Positions 52,414 to 61,462 of a stretch of 64,000 nt of DNA are shown here, in pieces (position 1 is the first letter of the stretch; each line of letters starts with the position of its first letter). The notes under the pieces are model-generated. The model saw only the letters and a program-made list of their open reading frames with translations, was not told where the DNA came from and made no database searches. The position numbers and the translations under genes were made by a program. The stretch spans positions 1 to 64,000 of the forward strand of contig JBGAIM010000018.1 in assembly GCA_044225555.1 (NCBI GenBank), written 5' to 3'. This stretch comes from JADLHS01 sp044225555. GTDB taxonomy: Bacteria > Verrucomicrobiota > Verrucomicrobiia > Limisphaerales > JADLHS01.

Positions 52414-53643
52414 TTAGCCGCCGAAGGTAGTGCTGATCTTGGTCAGGAAATCTTCCATGGGTGCGCGAATGGCGAAGGTGCCGAATGGATTTTGGTCGGC
52501 GGCACCGGCCATGGGATGTTTGCGCAGCATCTCCAGGCGGCTGGCGGCGAACTGGCCAATGGCGGCTTCGCGTCCGGCGCGGCGTTCGTCGTCGCCATCG
52601 CTGCGCGCTTCCTCGATCTTCTTCAGGATCGTGTCGTCGAGGGGAGCGAGGATGGAATTCAACTGGTCAATTCTCGCTTTGAGGGCGTCCTTCAACTCGG
52701 GGTCACAAGCCTCCATGATGGCTTTCTTGAGCTTAAACACGCCGTCCTCCGCAGTGGCCTTGGCGGATTTCCATTGACTGGCCGCGTTCATGTAGGCGGA
52801 GAGGGTGGGTGAGGGCGGGCTCTTGGCTTTGTTGTCGCTCGGGGGCTGCGGTGGGGGATAGGCGGGAAACTTGGAGGGCGGCGACGGCGGGTTGGAGGGT
52901 GGCGGCGGACGAACCGCCAGGGTTTTCAGCTTGGCGACCAGCCCATCGAGCAGTTTGCCGCCGTCCTCGAAGCGATCCTCCTTCGCCAGGGCACGCGCCT
53001 TTTCCAGCGCCTCCTGCTTCAGGGGCTGGTGCGATTGCGGGCACGACGCGGCAGACTGTTCCTCGATGCGCGCGAGCAATTGCCGGCGCTGAAATTCCTT
53101 CTCCTCGTGTTCGAGCTTGCGATCCATCCGCCGGTCCCGTCGCGGTTCTTCCGCAGCACCGGTTGGTTCCGGCACGCGCGGCAAAGGGCGATCGGATGGC
53201 GGGGGCGACGGTCCATCGGTAGGCGGAATGGGTGCGGCGCTTGTCAACAGTTCACGCCCTTCCACTTCGCCTTCGTCTTCCTCGATCTCACCTGGCGGGA
53301 CATGCACTGCTTTGATGCCCGGTCCCAGGGTGAGGAAATACTTTTTCAGGCTGGCGCGGCTGAGAGAATTCTTGGTGGCTACGAAATTCAACTCGTCCTG
53401 TTCGGTGAGCGAAACGAGTCCCTCGGCGGAGGGTTTGTGGCCGGCCTTGGAGAGGGCGGCGAGACACCCGGAATCAAAATCCACCAGCACGAGGGCGGGT
53501 TTCTTGCCGCCGAACGGGGCGTATTGTTTGAAATAGAGAAATTTCTTCTCCGCACCGGGCTTCACCAACAGGAGCGCCTTCTTCAGCAGCACAACGTATT
53601 GTTTGTGTTCCTTGAAGGTGTCGGGATTAGAAAAAATGGCCAT
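52414..53643 (-). CDS. partner protein of the PI-kinase-like gene (shared helical module)
   Basis: A 409-residue protein of no recognised family, lacking signal and membrane segments. Residues 1-120 form a globular domain ('FKQYAPFGGKKPALVLVDFDSGCLAALSKAGHKP', 'LKKYFLTLGPGIKAVHVPPGE'). A Pro/acidic linker follows (about 120-170), then a basic helical part. Residues 208-248 ('ALEKARALAKEDRFEDGGKLLDGLVAKL') match the ~34-residue modules of the downstream kinase-like protein. A second Pro-rich linker (245-280) separates this from a helical C-terminus. It is transcribed first, 18 bases before the kinase-like gene, so the pair likely act together. Confidence 0.65.
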   Translation of the reverse strand: MAIFSNPDTFKEHKQYVVLLKKALLLVKPGAEKKFLYFKQYAPFGGKKPALVLVDFDSGCLAALSKAGHKPSAEGLVSLTEQDELNFVATKNSLSRASLKKYFLTLGPGIKAVHVPPGEIEEDEGEVEGRELLTSAAPIPPTDGPSPPPSDRPLPRVPEPTGAAEEPRRDRRMDRKLEHEEKEFQRRQLLARIEEQSAASCPQSHQPLKQEALEKARALAKEDRFEDGGKLLDGLVAKLKTLAVRPPPPSNPPSPPSKFPAYPPPQPPSDNKAKSPPSPTLSAYMNAASQWKSAKATAEDGVFKLKKAIMEACDPELKDALKARIDQLNSILAPLDDTILKKIEEARSDGDDERRAGREAAIGQFAASRLEMLRKHPMAGAADQNPFGTFAIRAPMEDFLTKISTTFGG

Positions 53644-53676
53644 AGGTATTTGGATTTATGACGGCCCGGTTTACGG

Positions 53677-53690
53677 GGTTTCGCGAAACC
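53677..53690. promoter_or_regulatory. perfect 14-bp palindrome upstream of the kinase-like unit
   Basis: GGTTTCGCGAAACC equals its own reverse complement. It is 33 bases upstream of the partner gene's ATG on the minus strand, where an operator would be expected, and about 157 bases from the divergent DUF2330-like gene. A second imperfect hairpin, GTTTTTTCGG facing CCGCAAAAAAC, lies at 53699-53723. Both could regulate the divergent promoters; no regulator gene is next to them. Confidence 0.5.
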
Positions 53691-53847
53691 GCTCAAGTGT
53701 TTTTTCGGCGAACCGCAAAAAACCCGAAGCCGTCGGGCAACGGGCGGAACTGAAGGAGGTCATTCCCTTGGCCGAGAAAAGAGCCGGTGCGTCGAAGAAG
53801 TCCTTGCATGCGGAGATTCCTCTGTTAGAAGTCGGGCAAAGGTTCAC

Positions 53848-55407
53848 ATGCAGCGCATTCTGCTATTTGTGCTGTTGGGGCTTCTGCCGTTGACGGGGGC
53901 GGCGGATGGGAAGTTCTATCCACCAACGGCGTTTCCAACGCAGGTCACGATTCCTGACCAACGAGCTTTGATTCATTTCACGAACGGGGTGGAGCGGCTC
54001 GTCATCGAGACCCGTTTTACGGGCGCGGGAACAAATTTCGCCTGGGTCGTTCCGTTGCCAAACCAGCCGGTGGTGGAGGCGGCGAGCACGGGCTTGTTTC
54101 CGACGCTGAACTTCTACTTTCAACCAACGATCACGCATCATGTGCCACGGTATTACCTTGGAATCCTAGGAGCGATTGGCCTGCTGCTGGTGCTCCGACT
54201 GATGATGCAGGTTTGCTCCGGCCCGCTCGCCGCGTTGACGATCTTTCTGTTGTTACTGCTGGCTGCCGCTCTGCTGCTCCCGGCGCTATCAACTGCAAGA
54301 TCGAAGGCTGGTGGAACAGCGGAATCGGCCAGTGCGTCCGTGTCCATCCTCGATCGCCAGCTTGTGGGGGTGTTTGAGACAACGACTATTGCCTCCCGTG
54401 AGCCGCAGGCGTTGCAGACCTGGTTGCGGGAGAATGGATTCACCGTGACCACCAACAGCGAACCGGTGATCGCCGATTATGTGAAGGATGGCTGGATATT
54501 CGTCGCGGCCAAGGTCCGGCGCGACCAGGCCGGGAGCCAAACGAGCACGCCGCACCCGCTTTCCTTCACCTTCAAAACGAAACAACCGGTTTATCCGATG
54601 CGACTGACGGGCGTGGACAACGGGCCGTTGCAGGTTGAGCTCTACGTGTTCGCCGACCAACGCGCGCACGCGCGCCACTTCAAGGTGGAACGATGCACGA
54701 AGCCGGCTTACCCCGCGACTGTTGGCAATTACATGCCATGGGTTGAGACGATCAACATCATGCATCCACTCCTGCAATCCTGGGTGGGTGGTTCGCCAGT
54801 GGCGACCAAGCTGACCGCCACGTTGTCGCCGGAGCAGATGCGGCGGGACGTGTGGTTGGACTGGCGTGGTTTCTGGGAGACCAAAAGCCGCCGCTTCAGT
54901 CATACGGGCGCGGCGACCATTGCGCTGAACTGGAGTGCCTGCATTCTGGCGGTGGGATTGGTGGCGGCTTACGCCTTTGCGTTGTCAGTGCGACCGGGTA
55001 ATCCGAAGTTCGCCACCCCGATACAACTCGCTTTGGCGGTCAGTCTCTTGATTGGCGGAGTGATTTACCTGGCGTTGCCGAAGATTGAAGTGCGCCTGGT
55101 GCGGCGCCCGTTTGGAGAAACTCGAAACGCCCAGTATTTTCCAATGTTCTTTGTCGAGGACGCGGCTTTGGACGAAGCGCGCTGGATGCTGGCCCATCCC
55201 ACGAACACAGTCACGAAGGCGATTTGGGAAGGCCGCTTCCGGGGTGGTAACTGGCCGAATTACTACGTGGGTGGACAGATTCACGAGGAGGATTCGCCCG
55301 GTAATTTTATTCTACGGGAAAAGAACGGCTACGTGGAATATGTGATTTACGATGCGCAAGGGGCGGAGCAGGTCTTACAGACGTGGCTTCCGGCTCCACC
55401 CAAGTGA
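53848..55407 (+). CDS. DUF2330-like exported membrane protein
   Basis: A 519-residue protein with a signal peptide (MQRILLFVLLGLLPLTGAADG). An N-terminal domain typical of DUF2330 follows: 'TIPDQRALIHFTNGVERLVIETRFTGAGTNFAWVVPLPNQPVVE'. Membrane helices lie at about 103-120 and 130-148 and two more at about 355-375 and 390-410. A further DUF2330-like part between them includes 'PVYPMRLTGVDNGPLQVELYVFADQRAHA'. Function unknown; it faces the periplasm. It begins 204 bases from the divergent kinase-like unit. Confidence 0.75.
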   Translation: MQRILLFVLLGLLPLTGAADGKFYPPTAFPTQVTIPDQRALIHFTNGVERLVIETRFTGAGTNFAWVVPLPNQPVVEAASTGLFPTLNFYFQPTITHHVPRYYLGILGAIGLLLVLRLMMQVCSGPLAALTIFLLLLLAAALLLPALSTARSKAGGTAESASASVSILDRQLVGVFETTTIASREPQALQTWLRENGFTVTTNSEPVIADYVKDGWIFVAAKVRRDQAGSQTSTPHPLSFTFKTKQPVYPMRLTGVDNGPLQVELYVFADQRAHARHFKVERCTKPAYPATVGNYMPWVETINIMHPLLQSWVGGSPVATKLTATLSPEQMRRDVWLDWRGFWETKSRRFSHTGAATIALNWSACILAVGLVAAYAFALSVRPGNPKFATPIQLALAVSLLIGGVIYLALPKIEVRLVRRPFGETRNAQYFPMFFVEDAALDEARWMLAHPTNTVTKAIWEGRFRGGNWPNYYVGGQIHEEDSPGNFILREKNGYVEYVIYDAQGAEQVLQTWLPAPPK

Positions 55408-55472
55408 AGTGCCGGTTTGGGCGGGCTTACACTTTTGCTTGTCCGAATTCCAAAACAAGGTATCAGCATCCC

Positions 55473-56930
55473 ATGGTTTTACGGTTGCCCATGGTCGGTG
55501 TCGCATTATGGCTGGCGCTCGCGGCCAGCCACGCTGCGTCGCCTTCGCTCGAACTAGCCGGGAAGTTGGAGACGCAAGGGGATTTCAAAGGAGCGGCCCG
55601 CGTACTGACCGAGGCGCTCAGTGCCGGCAACCTTCGGGGAGCCGGGCGCCAGGAAATTGACTTTGAACTCGACCGCCTGGATCGCATCCGGAAGGACTAC
55701 CCGTTTACGAAGGACGAATTGCTTGCGGCGTTGAAGAAGTCGGTGCGTGGTTTGACCGCCAAAGAGTTTGATCGCTGGCTTGCCGAAGGGCGGTTTGACG
55801 CGCGCGAGATTGATGGCGAGCGGCGGTTCATGGTGTCAAGCGTCAGCAATCTTTACTTCCGTTACCCCGAGCTGGAATCGCGGCGGATTGAACCCAAAGA
55901 CCGACAGGCGTATGAACGCGCAGTGCTGGCCAGCGCACGGGCAATCGCGAAGGCAACGGCGCAATCCGGCAAGCCCTACGCGTTGCCGAAGCAATTTCGG
56001 GTCGCGATGACTGCGACCGTGAAATCAGGCGTAGTCCCGGCGGGCGAAGTCATTCGGGCGTGGCTGCCCATTCCGCGTGCTTACCCGTTCCAGTCGGGAT
56101 TCAAACTCGACGAAGCCTCATCGCAAGTGCAGCACCTCGATCCGGAGACGAGCGCCGTCCGTTCGGTGTATCTTGAACAAGCGGGGGCGACGAATGGACC
56201 GACTGAGTTCAAAATTGAGTACGACTACACCACCTGCGGCGTCCGGTTTGAGGTATCGCCGGAGAAGGTCCGTCAATGCGATCCCAATGATCCGGCCTTG
56301 AGACCATTTCTTCAGCAAGCGCCGCATGTCGTATTCACACCGGAGTTGCAGGTCTTGTCGAAACAGATTGTCGGAAGCGAAACCAATGATTTTGTGAAAG
56401 CGCGAAAATTCTACGACTGGATTGCCGGCAACATCAAATACAGTTACGCGCTGGAATACTCGACGATCCGGAATCTGGGCGGGTACTGCCTGGCCAACGG
56501 CTACGGCGATTGCGGGCAGGAGGCGTTATTGTTCATCACGCTGTGCCGGTTGAACGGGATTCCCGCACGCTGGCAATCCGGCTGGGCCACCATTCCGGGC
56601 GGGAAGACGATTCACGACTGGAGCGAAATCTATCTCGCACCGTACGGCTGGATGCCGGTGGATCCTTACATGGGCATCTGGGCAGCGCGCTATGCGCGGG
56701 TGCTGTCCGCGGAGGAAAAGCGCGAGGTGCGCGACTTCTACTTCGGCGGGTTGGATCAGTGGCGGATGATTGCCAACAGTGACCACGCACAGACACTCAA
56801 CCCTCTCAAGAATTCGTTCCGATCCGACACGGTTGATTTTCAACGGGGCGAACTCGAGTGGGGCACGAACAATATCTACTTCGATCAATACGACTACGAT
56901 TTGACGGTGCGAGAGCTCGGCTCGGAGTGA
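55473..56930 (+). CDS. exported transglutaminase-like protease-family protein
   Basis: A 485-residue protein with a signal peptide (VGVALWLALAASHAA, cleavage near residue 23). A beta-sandwich region precedes the transglutaminase core, whose triad is Cys347 (in YGDCGQEALLF), His381 (in IHDWSEIYL) and Asp397 (in PVDPYMG). The family includes peptidases and crosslinking enzymes; periplasmic members often act on peptides or peptidoglycan-linked proteins. The ATG at 55473 is chosen for the signal. Its stop touches the comEC stop (convergent, no gap). Confidence 0.87.
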   Translation: MVLRLPMVGVALWLALAASHAASPSLELAGKLETQGDFKGAARVLTEALSAGNLRGAGRQEIDFELDRLDRIRKDYPFTKDELLAALKKSVRGLTAKEFDRWLAEGRFDAREIDGERRFMVSSVSNLYFRYPELESRRIEPKDRQAYERAVLASARAIAKATAQSGKPYALPKQFRVAMTATVKSGVVPAGEVIRAWLPIPRAYPFQSGFKLDEASSQVQHLDPETSAVRSVYLEQAGATNGPTEFKIEYDYTTCGVRFEVSPEKVRQCDPNDPALRPFLQQAPHVVFTPELQVLSKQIVGSETNDFVKARKFYDWIAGNIKYSYALEYSTIRNLGGYCLANGYGDCGQEALLFITLCRLNGIPARWQSGWATIPGGKTIHDWSEIYLAPYGWMPVDPYMGIWAARYARVLSAEEKREVRDFYFGGLDQWRMIANSDHAQTLNPLKNSFRSDTVDFQRGELEWGTNNIYFDQYDYDLTVRELGSE

Positions 56931-59387
56931 TTATTGCTCGGCGTCGATCGGCTTGGTGGGCGAACTCATCTCGGGCAGGTCTGTCAGATGGAAATGCTGC
57001 TGGCTGGCCGTGGTGATTTCACACCCGTCGGGGCCGAAGGCAATCGTCACGGCGCCGGCATTGCGGGTGTTGAGCACGGTTACCTTGCGTTGATTCAATC
57101 GTTCGTTCAACCGTTCGCTGGCGCGGGCGGTGGCGGGCAATTCTGAATCGGCGACGATGATGAGTCGCGGGCGGATGGCGTCGAGCAACGCGTCGGAGAG
57201 CGCGTCGGTTTGGGTGGGAACGCCGGAGATCACGATGTCCGCATGGAGGTTATTGGTGCGTTCGATCAGGAGGTTTTGACCCTTGCGACCCAAGTCGGAG
57301 AGGAGGAGCAGTTTCACCCCGTGAAATTCGCCTTTTCTCACGAGCGCGCCATCGTCGCCTTGAGGGGAGGCATCCGATTCGGTCGGGTGCAGGATGGACC
57401 AGGGGCCAGCCTGGTCCCCACGGTGCACCGTCTGGAGTTTGTACGGCTCGTGTTGCATGTCCGCGAAGAGCCGGCGATAAGCGACCGAGCGGAAGCGGAA
57501 GGAACTGGCGAAAATATCGTAGCACCGAAACTCGGCCGTGAACGGTTCGGCTCCGCCGACGTGCTTGAGGTCGCCGTGCGTCAGCATGAGGCGGGGGAGC
57601 CGGTTCACCCCTTTGGCGCGCAGAAAGGGTTTGAGGACAAACTCGACGGAGTTGGTGTTGCCGCAATCCATCAACCAGTCGTTGTTCGGGCCAGCTGCGT
57701 CGAAATATTCCGCATGACCGCCGTTGAGCGGCAGAATCGTGAGTTCAATGTCGTTGCGGGAGGCAAACCGGTGTCCGCCGTAGAACAGGGCGATCAGCAG
57801 CAGGGCCGCGGTGGTTCGCCAACGTCGCCCCGGTTTCCATAGCCAGCCGCTCATCGTGCCAATCAGCAGTCCGTAGTAGATCAGAAAGGTGAACGCGGAA
57901 GGGGCTGGCACGTAGTAATAGGCCCCCGGCAATTCCGTGGCCCAACGGCTGAGCTTGACCATGCTCAACATGCAAAACCAGCCGGAGTGATTGAACAGTT
58001 CCGTCGCCACCGGCAGCCATCCGCCGCAAATCAGGCTGCCCAGATTGCACATCAGCGCGAGGCTGCTGATCGGCACGATGACCAGATTCGCGAGGAGCGT
58101 CACAGGACTGAACAAATGAAAGTAGTAGGCGCTCAACGGTAATGAGCCGAGCCACGCCGCGAGCGAGGTGACGAGGCTGGCGGTCAGCAGGCGCGTGCCT
58201 GCCCGCCAGGTTCTTTGCCAGCCCGTCATGACGTCCGGGGCGAGCAGGGGATCAACCGCCAGCAATCGGTCCCGCAATTTTTCCAGCGGCGGCATGAAGA
58301 GGGCGATGCTCAACACCACAAAGAACGACAGTTGAAAGCTCGCTTGAAAGAGTTGTTGCGGATCCCAAAGCAGAATGACGAATCCGGCGGCGGCCAGCGA
58401 ATTGAGCAGGTCGCTCGGACGCCGCAGGGACCAGCCGCCAATCACAATGGTCATCATCACGGTGGAGCGAATGGCCGAGGATTGCCAGCCGGTGGCCGCC
58501 GTGTAGAACCAGATGAGAGGAATCACCACCAGGCCGCACCACATGCGCGGGACGCGTACGACGCGCAGCAGGGTTACCAGAATTCCCGCGATGAGGGCGA
58601 TGTGCAGTCCGCTGATGGCGAAGATGTGCATGGTGCCCGAACGCATGAACGGTTCATTGATTTCGCCGGAAAGCGCCGTTTTCCATCCGAGGGTCATCGC
58701 CCACATCAACCGCAGTGGTTCGTCCTGTTCGGGCAGGCCGCGGGCAAGCGTGGCCTGGGCCCAGGCGAGAAAACGGTCGGTGAAAGGCGGGCCATTGGTA
58801 TTCGTATCCACCGCCCGCCAATCCCGAAGGCCTTCGGACTTGAGCTGGTAATGAATTCCCTGGCGCGTGAGGTAGGTGCGATAGTCAAAGAGTCCTGGTG
58901 CGATGGGTGAGGGCGGTGGCGCGAGCACGCCGGTAATTTCCACTTCACGACCGGCAAAAAAATCCGAAGGCAGCGAACCTTTGGTGGTTACCATGACACG
59001 CCCGCTGGCGGGTTGCCAAGTCTCGCCGCGAGCCAGGGCGGTGATGCTGAGGGGCACGAGCGTGCGCGAGGTCTCGCGATCACCCTGCTCGTAAACGCGC
59101 AGGCTGGGTGTTTCCTCCAAGGTGCCGCGCACGGTTGCCAGCACGGGGCCGATGATGAGCCGAAGGTCGTGCGGGGAAAGCACTGTCGTGCGGCTCGCCA
59201 AGTTGGTCCAGCCGACCAGCACGAGCAGTGGCCAAAGCAGGAGCCCCCGCGCCCGGGCCCAGAAGCACGCAAGCAGAAGGAGGCTGCATGCGCCAACAAA
59301 TAGAAAAAGAAGCGGCGGTTGCACTGCTTCCGCCAGCAGCAGTCCGCCCACATAACACAACGCCACTGGGAGCAATGGGCGTTTCAT
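56931..59387 (-). CDS. comEC: ComEC/Rec2 DNA-uptake channel protein
   Basis: An 818-residue inner-membrane protein that carries single-stranded DNA into the cytoplasm during transformation. It has an N-terminal DUF4131 part, a competence domain with many helices ('FAISGLHIALIAGILVTLL', 'GWQSSAIRSTVMMTIVIGGW' in the family's SxxRA-like region) and a C-terminal metallo-beta-lactamase-like domain (about 555-800) with 'LMLTHGDLKHVGGAEPF' and 'LPLNGGHAEYFDAAG'. The HxDxxH motif is intact. Length is in the normal 700-850 range. It is transcribed toward the transglutaminase and divergent from rex. Confidence 0.93.
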   Translation of the reverse strand: MKRPLLPVALCYVGGLLLAEAVQPPLLFLFVGACSLLLLACFWARARGLLLWPLLVLVGWTNLASRTTVLSPHDLRLIIGPVLATVRGTLEETPSLRVYEQGDRETSRTLVPLSITALARGETWQPASGRVMVTTKGSLPSDFFAGREVEITGVLAPPPSPIAPGLFDYRTYLTRQGIHYQLKSEGLRDWRAVDTNTNGPPFTDRFLAWAQATLARGLPEQDEPLRLMWAMTLGWKTALSGEINEPFMRSGTMHIFAISGLHIALIAGILVTLLRVVRVPRMWCGLVVIPLIWFYTAATGWQSSAIRSTVMMTIVIGGWSLRRPSDLLNSLAAAGFVILLWDPQQLFQASFQLSFFVVLSIALFMPPLEKLRDRLLAVDPLLAPDVMTGWQRTWRAGTRLLTASLVTSLAAWLGSLPLSAYYFHLFSPVTLLANLVIVPISSLALMCNLGSLICGGWLPVATELFNHSGWFCMLSMVKLSRWATELPGAYYYVPAPSAFTFLIYYGLLIGTMSGWLWKPGRRWRTTAALLLIALFYGGHRFASRNDIELTILPLNGGHAEYFDAAGPNNDWLMDCGNTNSVEFVLKPFLRAKGVNRLPRLMLTHGDLKHVGGAEPFTAEFRCYDIFASSFRFRSVAYRRLFADMQHEPYKLQTVHRGDQAGPWSILHPTESDASPQGDDGALVRKGEFHGVKLLLLSDLGRKGQNLLIERTNNLHADIVISGVPTQTDALSDALLDAIRPRLIIVADSELPATARASERLNERLNQRKVTVLNTRNAGAVTIAFGPDGCEITTASQQHFHLTDLPEMSSPTKPIDAEQ

Positions 59388-59490
59388 TGAATGCGCTGAG
59401 GTCTAGCAGAGGAGTCCTGGCAAGTCACGTCCGGACTTTTTTTTGGTTGCGAGGATTCCGAGTGGATTGCAACCCACCGATGCCCCAGTT

Positions 59491-60135
59491 ATGCTGGACG
59501 CGTTGAAGAAAAGCGCCCGACCTGCGATTCCGCGCAAGACAGTCTATCGGCTGTCCACCTACCTGCGTTGCCTGGCGCCGTTGAAGGAGAAGAAAATCCA
59601 GACCGTCTCCAGCGAAGCGCTGGCGAAGGTGGCGGCGGTCAAGCCGACCCAGTTGCGCAAAGACCTCGCGTATTTCGGCACGTTCGGTACGCGCGGGCTG
59701 GGTTACGACGTGGCGGAGTTATACCGGCGCATTGCGGATGAACTCGGGACCTCGCGGCTGCAACCCGTGATCCTCGCGGGCGTGGGGAATCTCGGCCTGG
59801 CGTTGCTATCGTATCGCGGTTTTGAGAAGGAAGGTTTCGAGATCGTGGCGGCCTTCGATGTGGAGCCGAATCGGCGGCGTGACAAGGAAGTCAAGCAACC
59901 GGTTCACGGCATTGAAAAACTCCGGGACTTCGTGCGGGTGCACCAGGTGAAGATGGCGATCCTCGCCGTGCCGGCCGAGGCGGCGCAGGAAGTGGCCAAT
60001 CTGTTGGTGCAATGCGGAGTGATGGGCATCCTCAACTTTTCGCCGATCGTCCTCCACGTGCCCGAGGACGTCATGGTCAACAACGTGAACCTCGCCATCG
60101 AACTCGAGAATCTGAGTTACTTTCTCCAGGAGTGA
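59491..60135 (+). CDS. rex: redox-sensing transcriptional repressor Rex
   Basis: A 214-residue repressor that senses the NADH/NAD+ ratio. The N-terminal winged helix (about 1-80) has 'AIPRKTVYRLSTYLRCLAPLKEKKIQTVSSEALAKVAAVKPTQLRKDLAYFGTFGTRGLGYDV'; the Rossmann domain shows 'VILAGVGNLGLALLSYRGFEKEGFEIVAAFDVEP'; a final helix ends 'IELENLSYFLQE', as in dimeric Rex. The ATG at 59491 gives the family-typical length. No Rex operator (TTGTGAA/TTCACAA) was seen near it, so targets lie elsewhere. Confidence 0.95.
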   Translation: MLDALKKSARPAIPRKTVYRLSTYLRCLAPLKEKKIQTVSSEALAKVAAVKPTQLRKDLAYFGTFGTRGLGYDVAELYRRIADELGTSRLQPVILAGVGNLGLALLSYRGFEKEGFEIVAAFDVEPNRRRDKEVKQPVHGIEKLRDFVRVHQVKMAILAVPAEAAQEVANLLVQCGVMGILNFSPIVLHVPEDVMVNNVNLAIELENLSYFLQE

Positions 60136-60148
60136 GCCCGCGGGTTAC

Positions 60149-60862
60149 TCAACCGCGCTGCTTCCGGCGAATGGCAAGAAAGCCCGACAGAAATCCAACC
60201 AGCAGCGCGGCCGAGGATGGCTCCGGCACGGTCGTGGCCATCACGCCGATGCCGTCAAAGAATCCATACGTGGCGAAGCGATTGTCGCCAAACGTGGACA
60301 CCCCCAACGAGAGCGTGTACTCGCCGGTCGCGGGTGCCGTCCACTGCCACGACGTCCAAGGTGAAGCGTCTTGGTAAGGTGTCGCACTGGGGTCGTTCGG
60401 GTTCGGGTTGCCGGAGGATTTCAACCAGGGAGTGGCGAGCAGATTGTTGCCCGTGGCGTCGAGGATTTTCACCCAGGCAGAATCCTGCACCTCGTAGTCG
60501 CCGTTGAAGAAGAACACGGCGCCCGTCAGGGTGTCGTCCTGATGCAACGTGAAAGTCTGGCTGGCCGAGATGTCGTAGGCGCCGCCGGTGAAATAGCCGC
60601 GTTCCAGCGTGCCGAGGGCGAGGAAATGACTGCCTTCGTCAGCAAGCCGGGAGCTGGGCATGGTCCCGCCAGCCCAGGACGACACAATTTCAGCCGTCCC
60701 TGCCGGCTGGTCAAACGGCGGGAAGCCGGAAACACCCCAAGGGATGCTCACGGTCCAGTTGGAAAAGTCGCCGGACTCAAAACCGCTGTTGAGCGGCGTG
60801 GCCTGAGCCGCTGCCATGACAAACATGGAACCGGCCAAAGTATAAATTTTCGAGAGCTTCAT
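60149..60862 (-). CDS. PEP-CTERM sorted exported protein
   Basis: A 237-residue protein with a signal peptide (about 1-24, YTLAGSMFVMAAAQA). A beta-rich domain like those of secreted surface proteins follows ('LNSGFESGDFSNWTVSI', 'AYDISASQTFTLHQDDTLTGAVFFFNGD'). The C-terminus 'VPEPSSAALLVGFLSGFLAIRRK' is a standard PEP-CTERM sorting signal: VPEP, a helix, and a basic tail. It would be sorted by an exosortase elsewhere. The gene converges on rex with 13 bases between. Confidence 0.88.
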   Translation of the reverse strand: MKLSKIYTLAGSMFVMAAAQATPLNSGFESGDFSNWTVSIPWGVSGFPPFDQPAGTAEIVSSWAGGTMPSSRLADEGSHFLALGTLERGYFTGGAYDISASQTFTLHQDDTLTGAVFFFNGDYEVQDSAWVKILDATGNNLLATPWLKSSGNPNPNDPSATPYQDASPWTSWQWTAPATGEYTLSLGVSTFGDNRFATYGFFDGIGVMATTVPEPSSAALLVGFLSGFLAIRRKQRG

Positions 60863-61041
60863 GATCTTGCTTCCACCTTTGGAAATTATTCCTTGTCCCA
60901 AACGCGAATAATACTCCGCGCCGGGCCGGCGGTCTGCAACGCGGTTGTTTACGGAACAGCTTCCGGGGATTCCGTCGAATTTTGCGACCGGGTAAAGTCT
61001 GCAAACTTGACCCCTGTCAGGCACGCCCCTAAGTTGCGTCC

Positions 61042-61311
61042 GTGCCGGACAAGCGCAAATCCAAGAAACGCAAAGCGATCATGCTGGGGGTGGGACTCGA
61101 TTCCGATGGCCACAAACGGGTGACCAAGGGGGACAATTTCGCCTTGGTGGGTGGCACGGAAGAAACGCATGAGCGCATGACCGAGACCGCCATCAAGATC
61201 AACGAGAAACTCAAGGCGCGCGGAAAACATCTGGAACAGGTCAGCCACGAGGAGTTTGACGACATCGCGCACGAGGTTGGTTTGAAACGGCACAAGCCGC
61301 CGCAGAATTGA
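61042..61311 (+). CDS. small conserved hypothetical protein
   Basis: An 89-residue, highly charged cytoplasmic protein, starting with GTG. Visible features: a Lys/Arg-rich N-terminus (KRKSKKRKA), a Gly-rich strand ('AIMLGVGLDSDGHKRVTKGDNFALVGGTEETHERM') and a charged helix ('ETAIKINEKLKARGKHLEQVSHEEFDDIAHEVGL'). I do not recognise a family; the composition resembles small conserved proteins near replication or repair genes, but nothing here ties it to a role. Confidence 0.65.
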   Translation: MPDKRKSKKRKAIMLGVGLDSDGHKRVTKGDNFALVGGTEETHERMTETAIKINEKLKARGKHLEQVSHEEFDDIAHEVGLKRHKPPQN

Positions 61312-61462
61312 TTTCCGCTGTCGCTTACAAGCGGCTTCGATACATTGGCTAATAAGCCTAGTTCGCAAAACTGGCACTGAAGGCTAGCCGATTTTCAAAT
61401 TAGTCTATCTCCACCATATGTCGTTTGCTCAACCTGAACGCCAAATTTAGGTGATATCCTAA

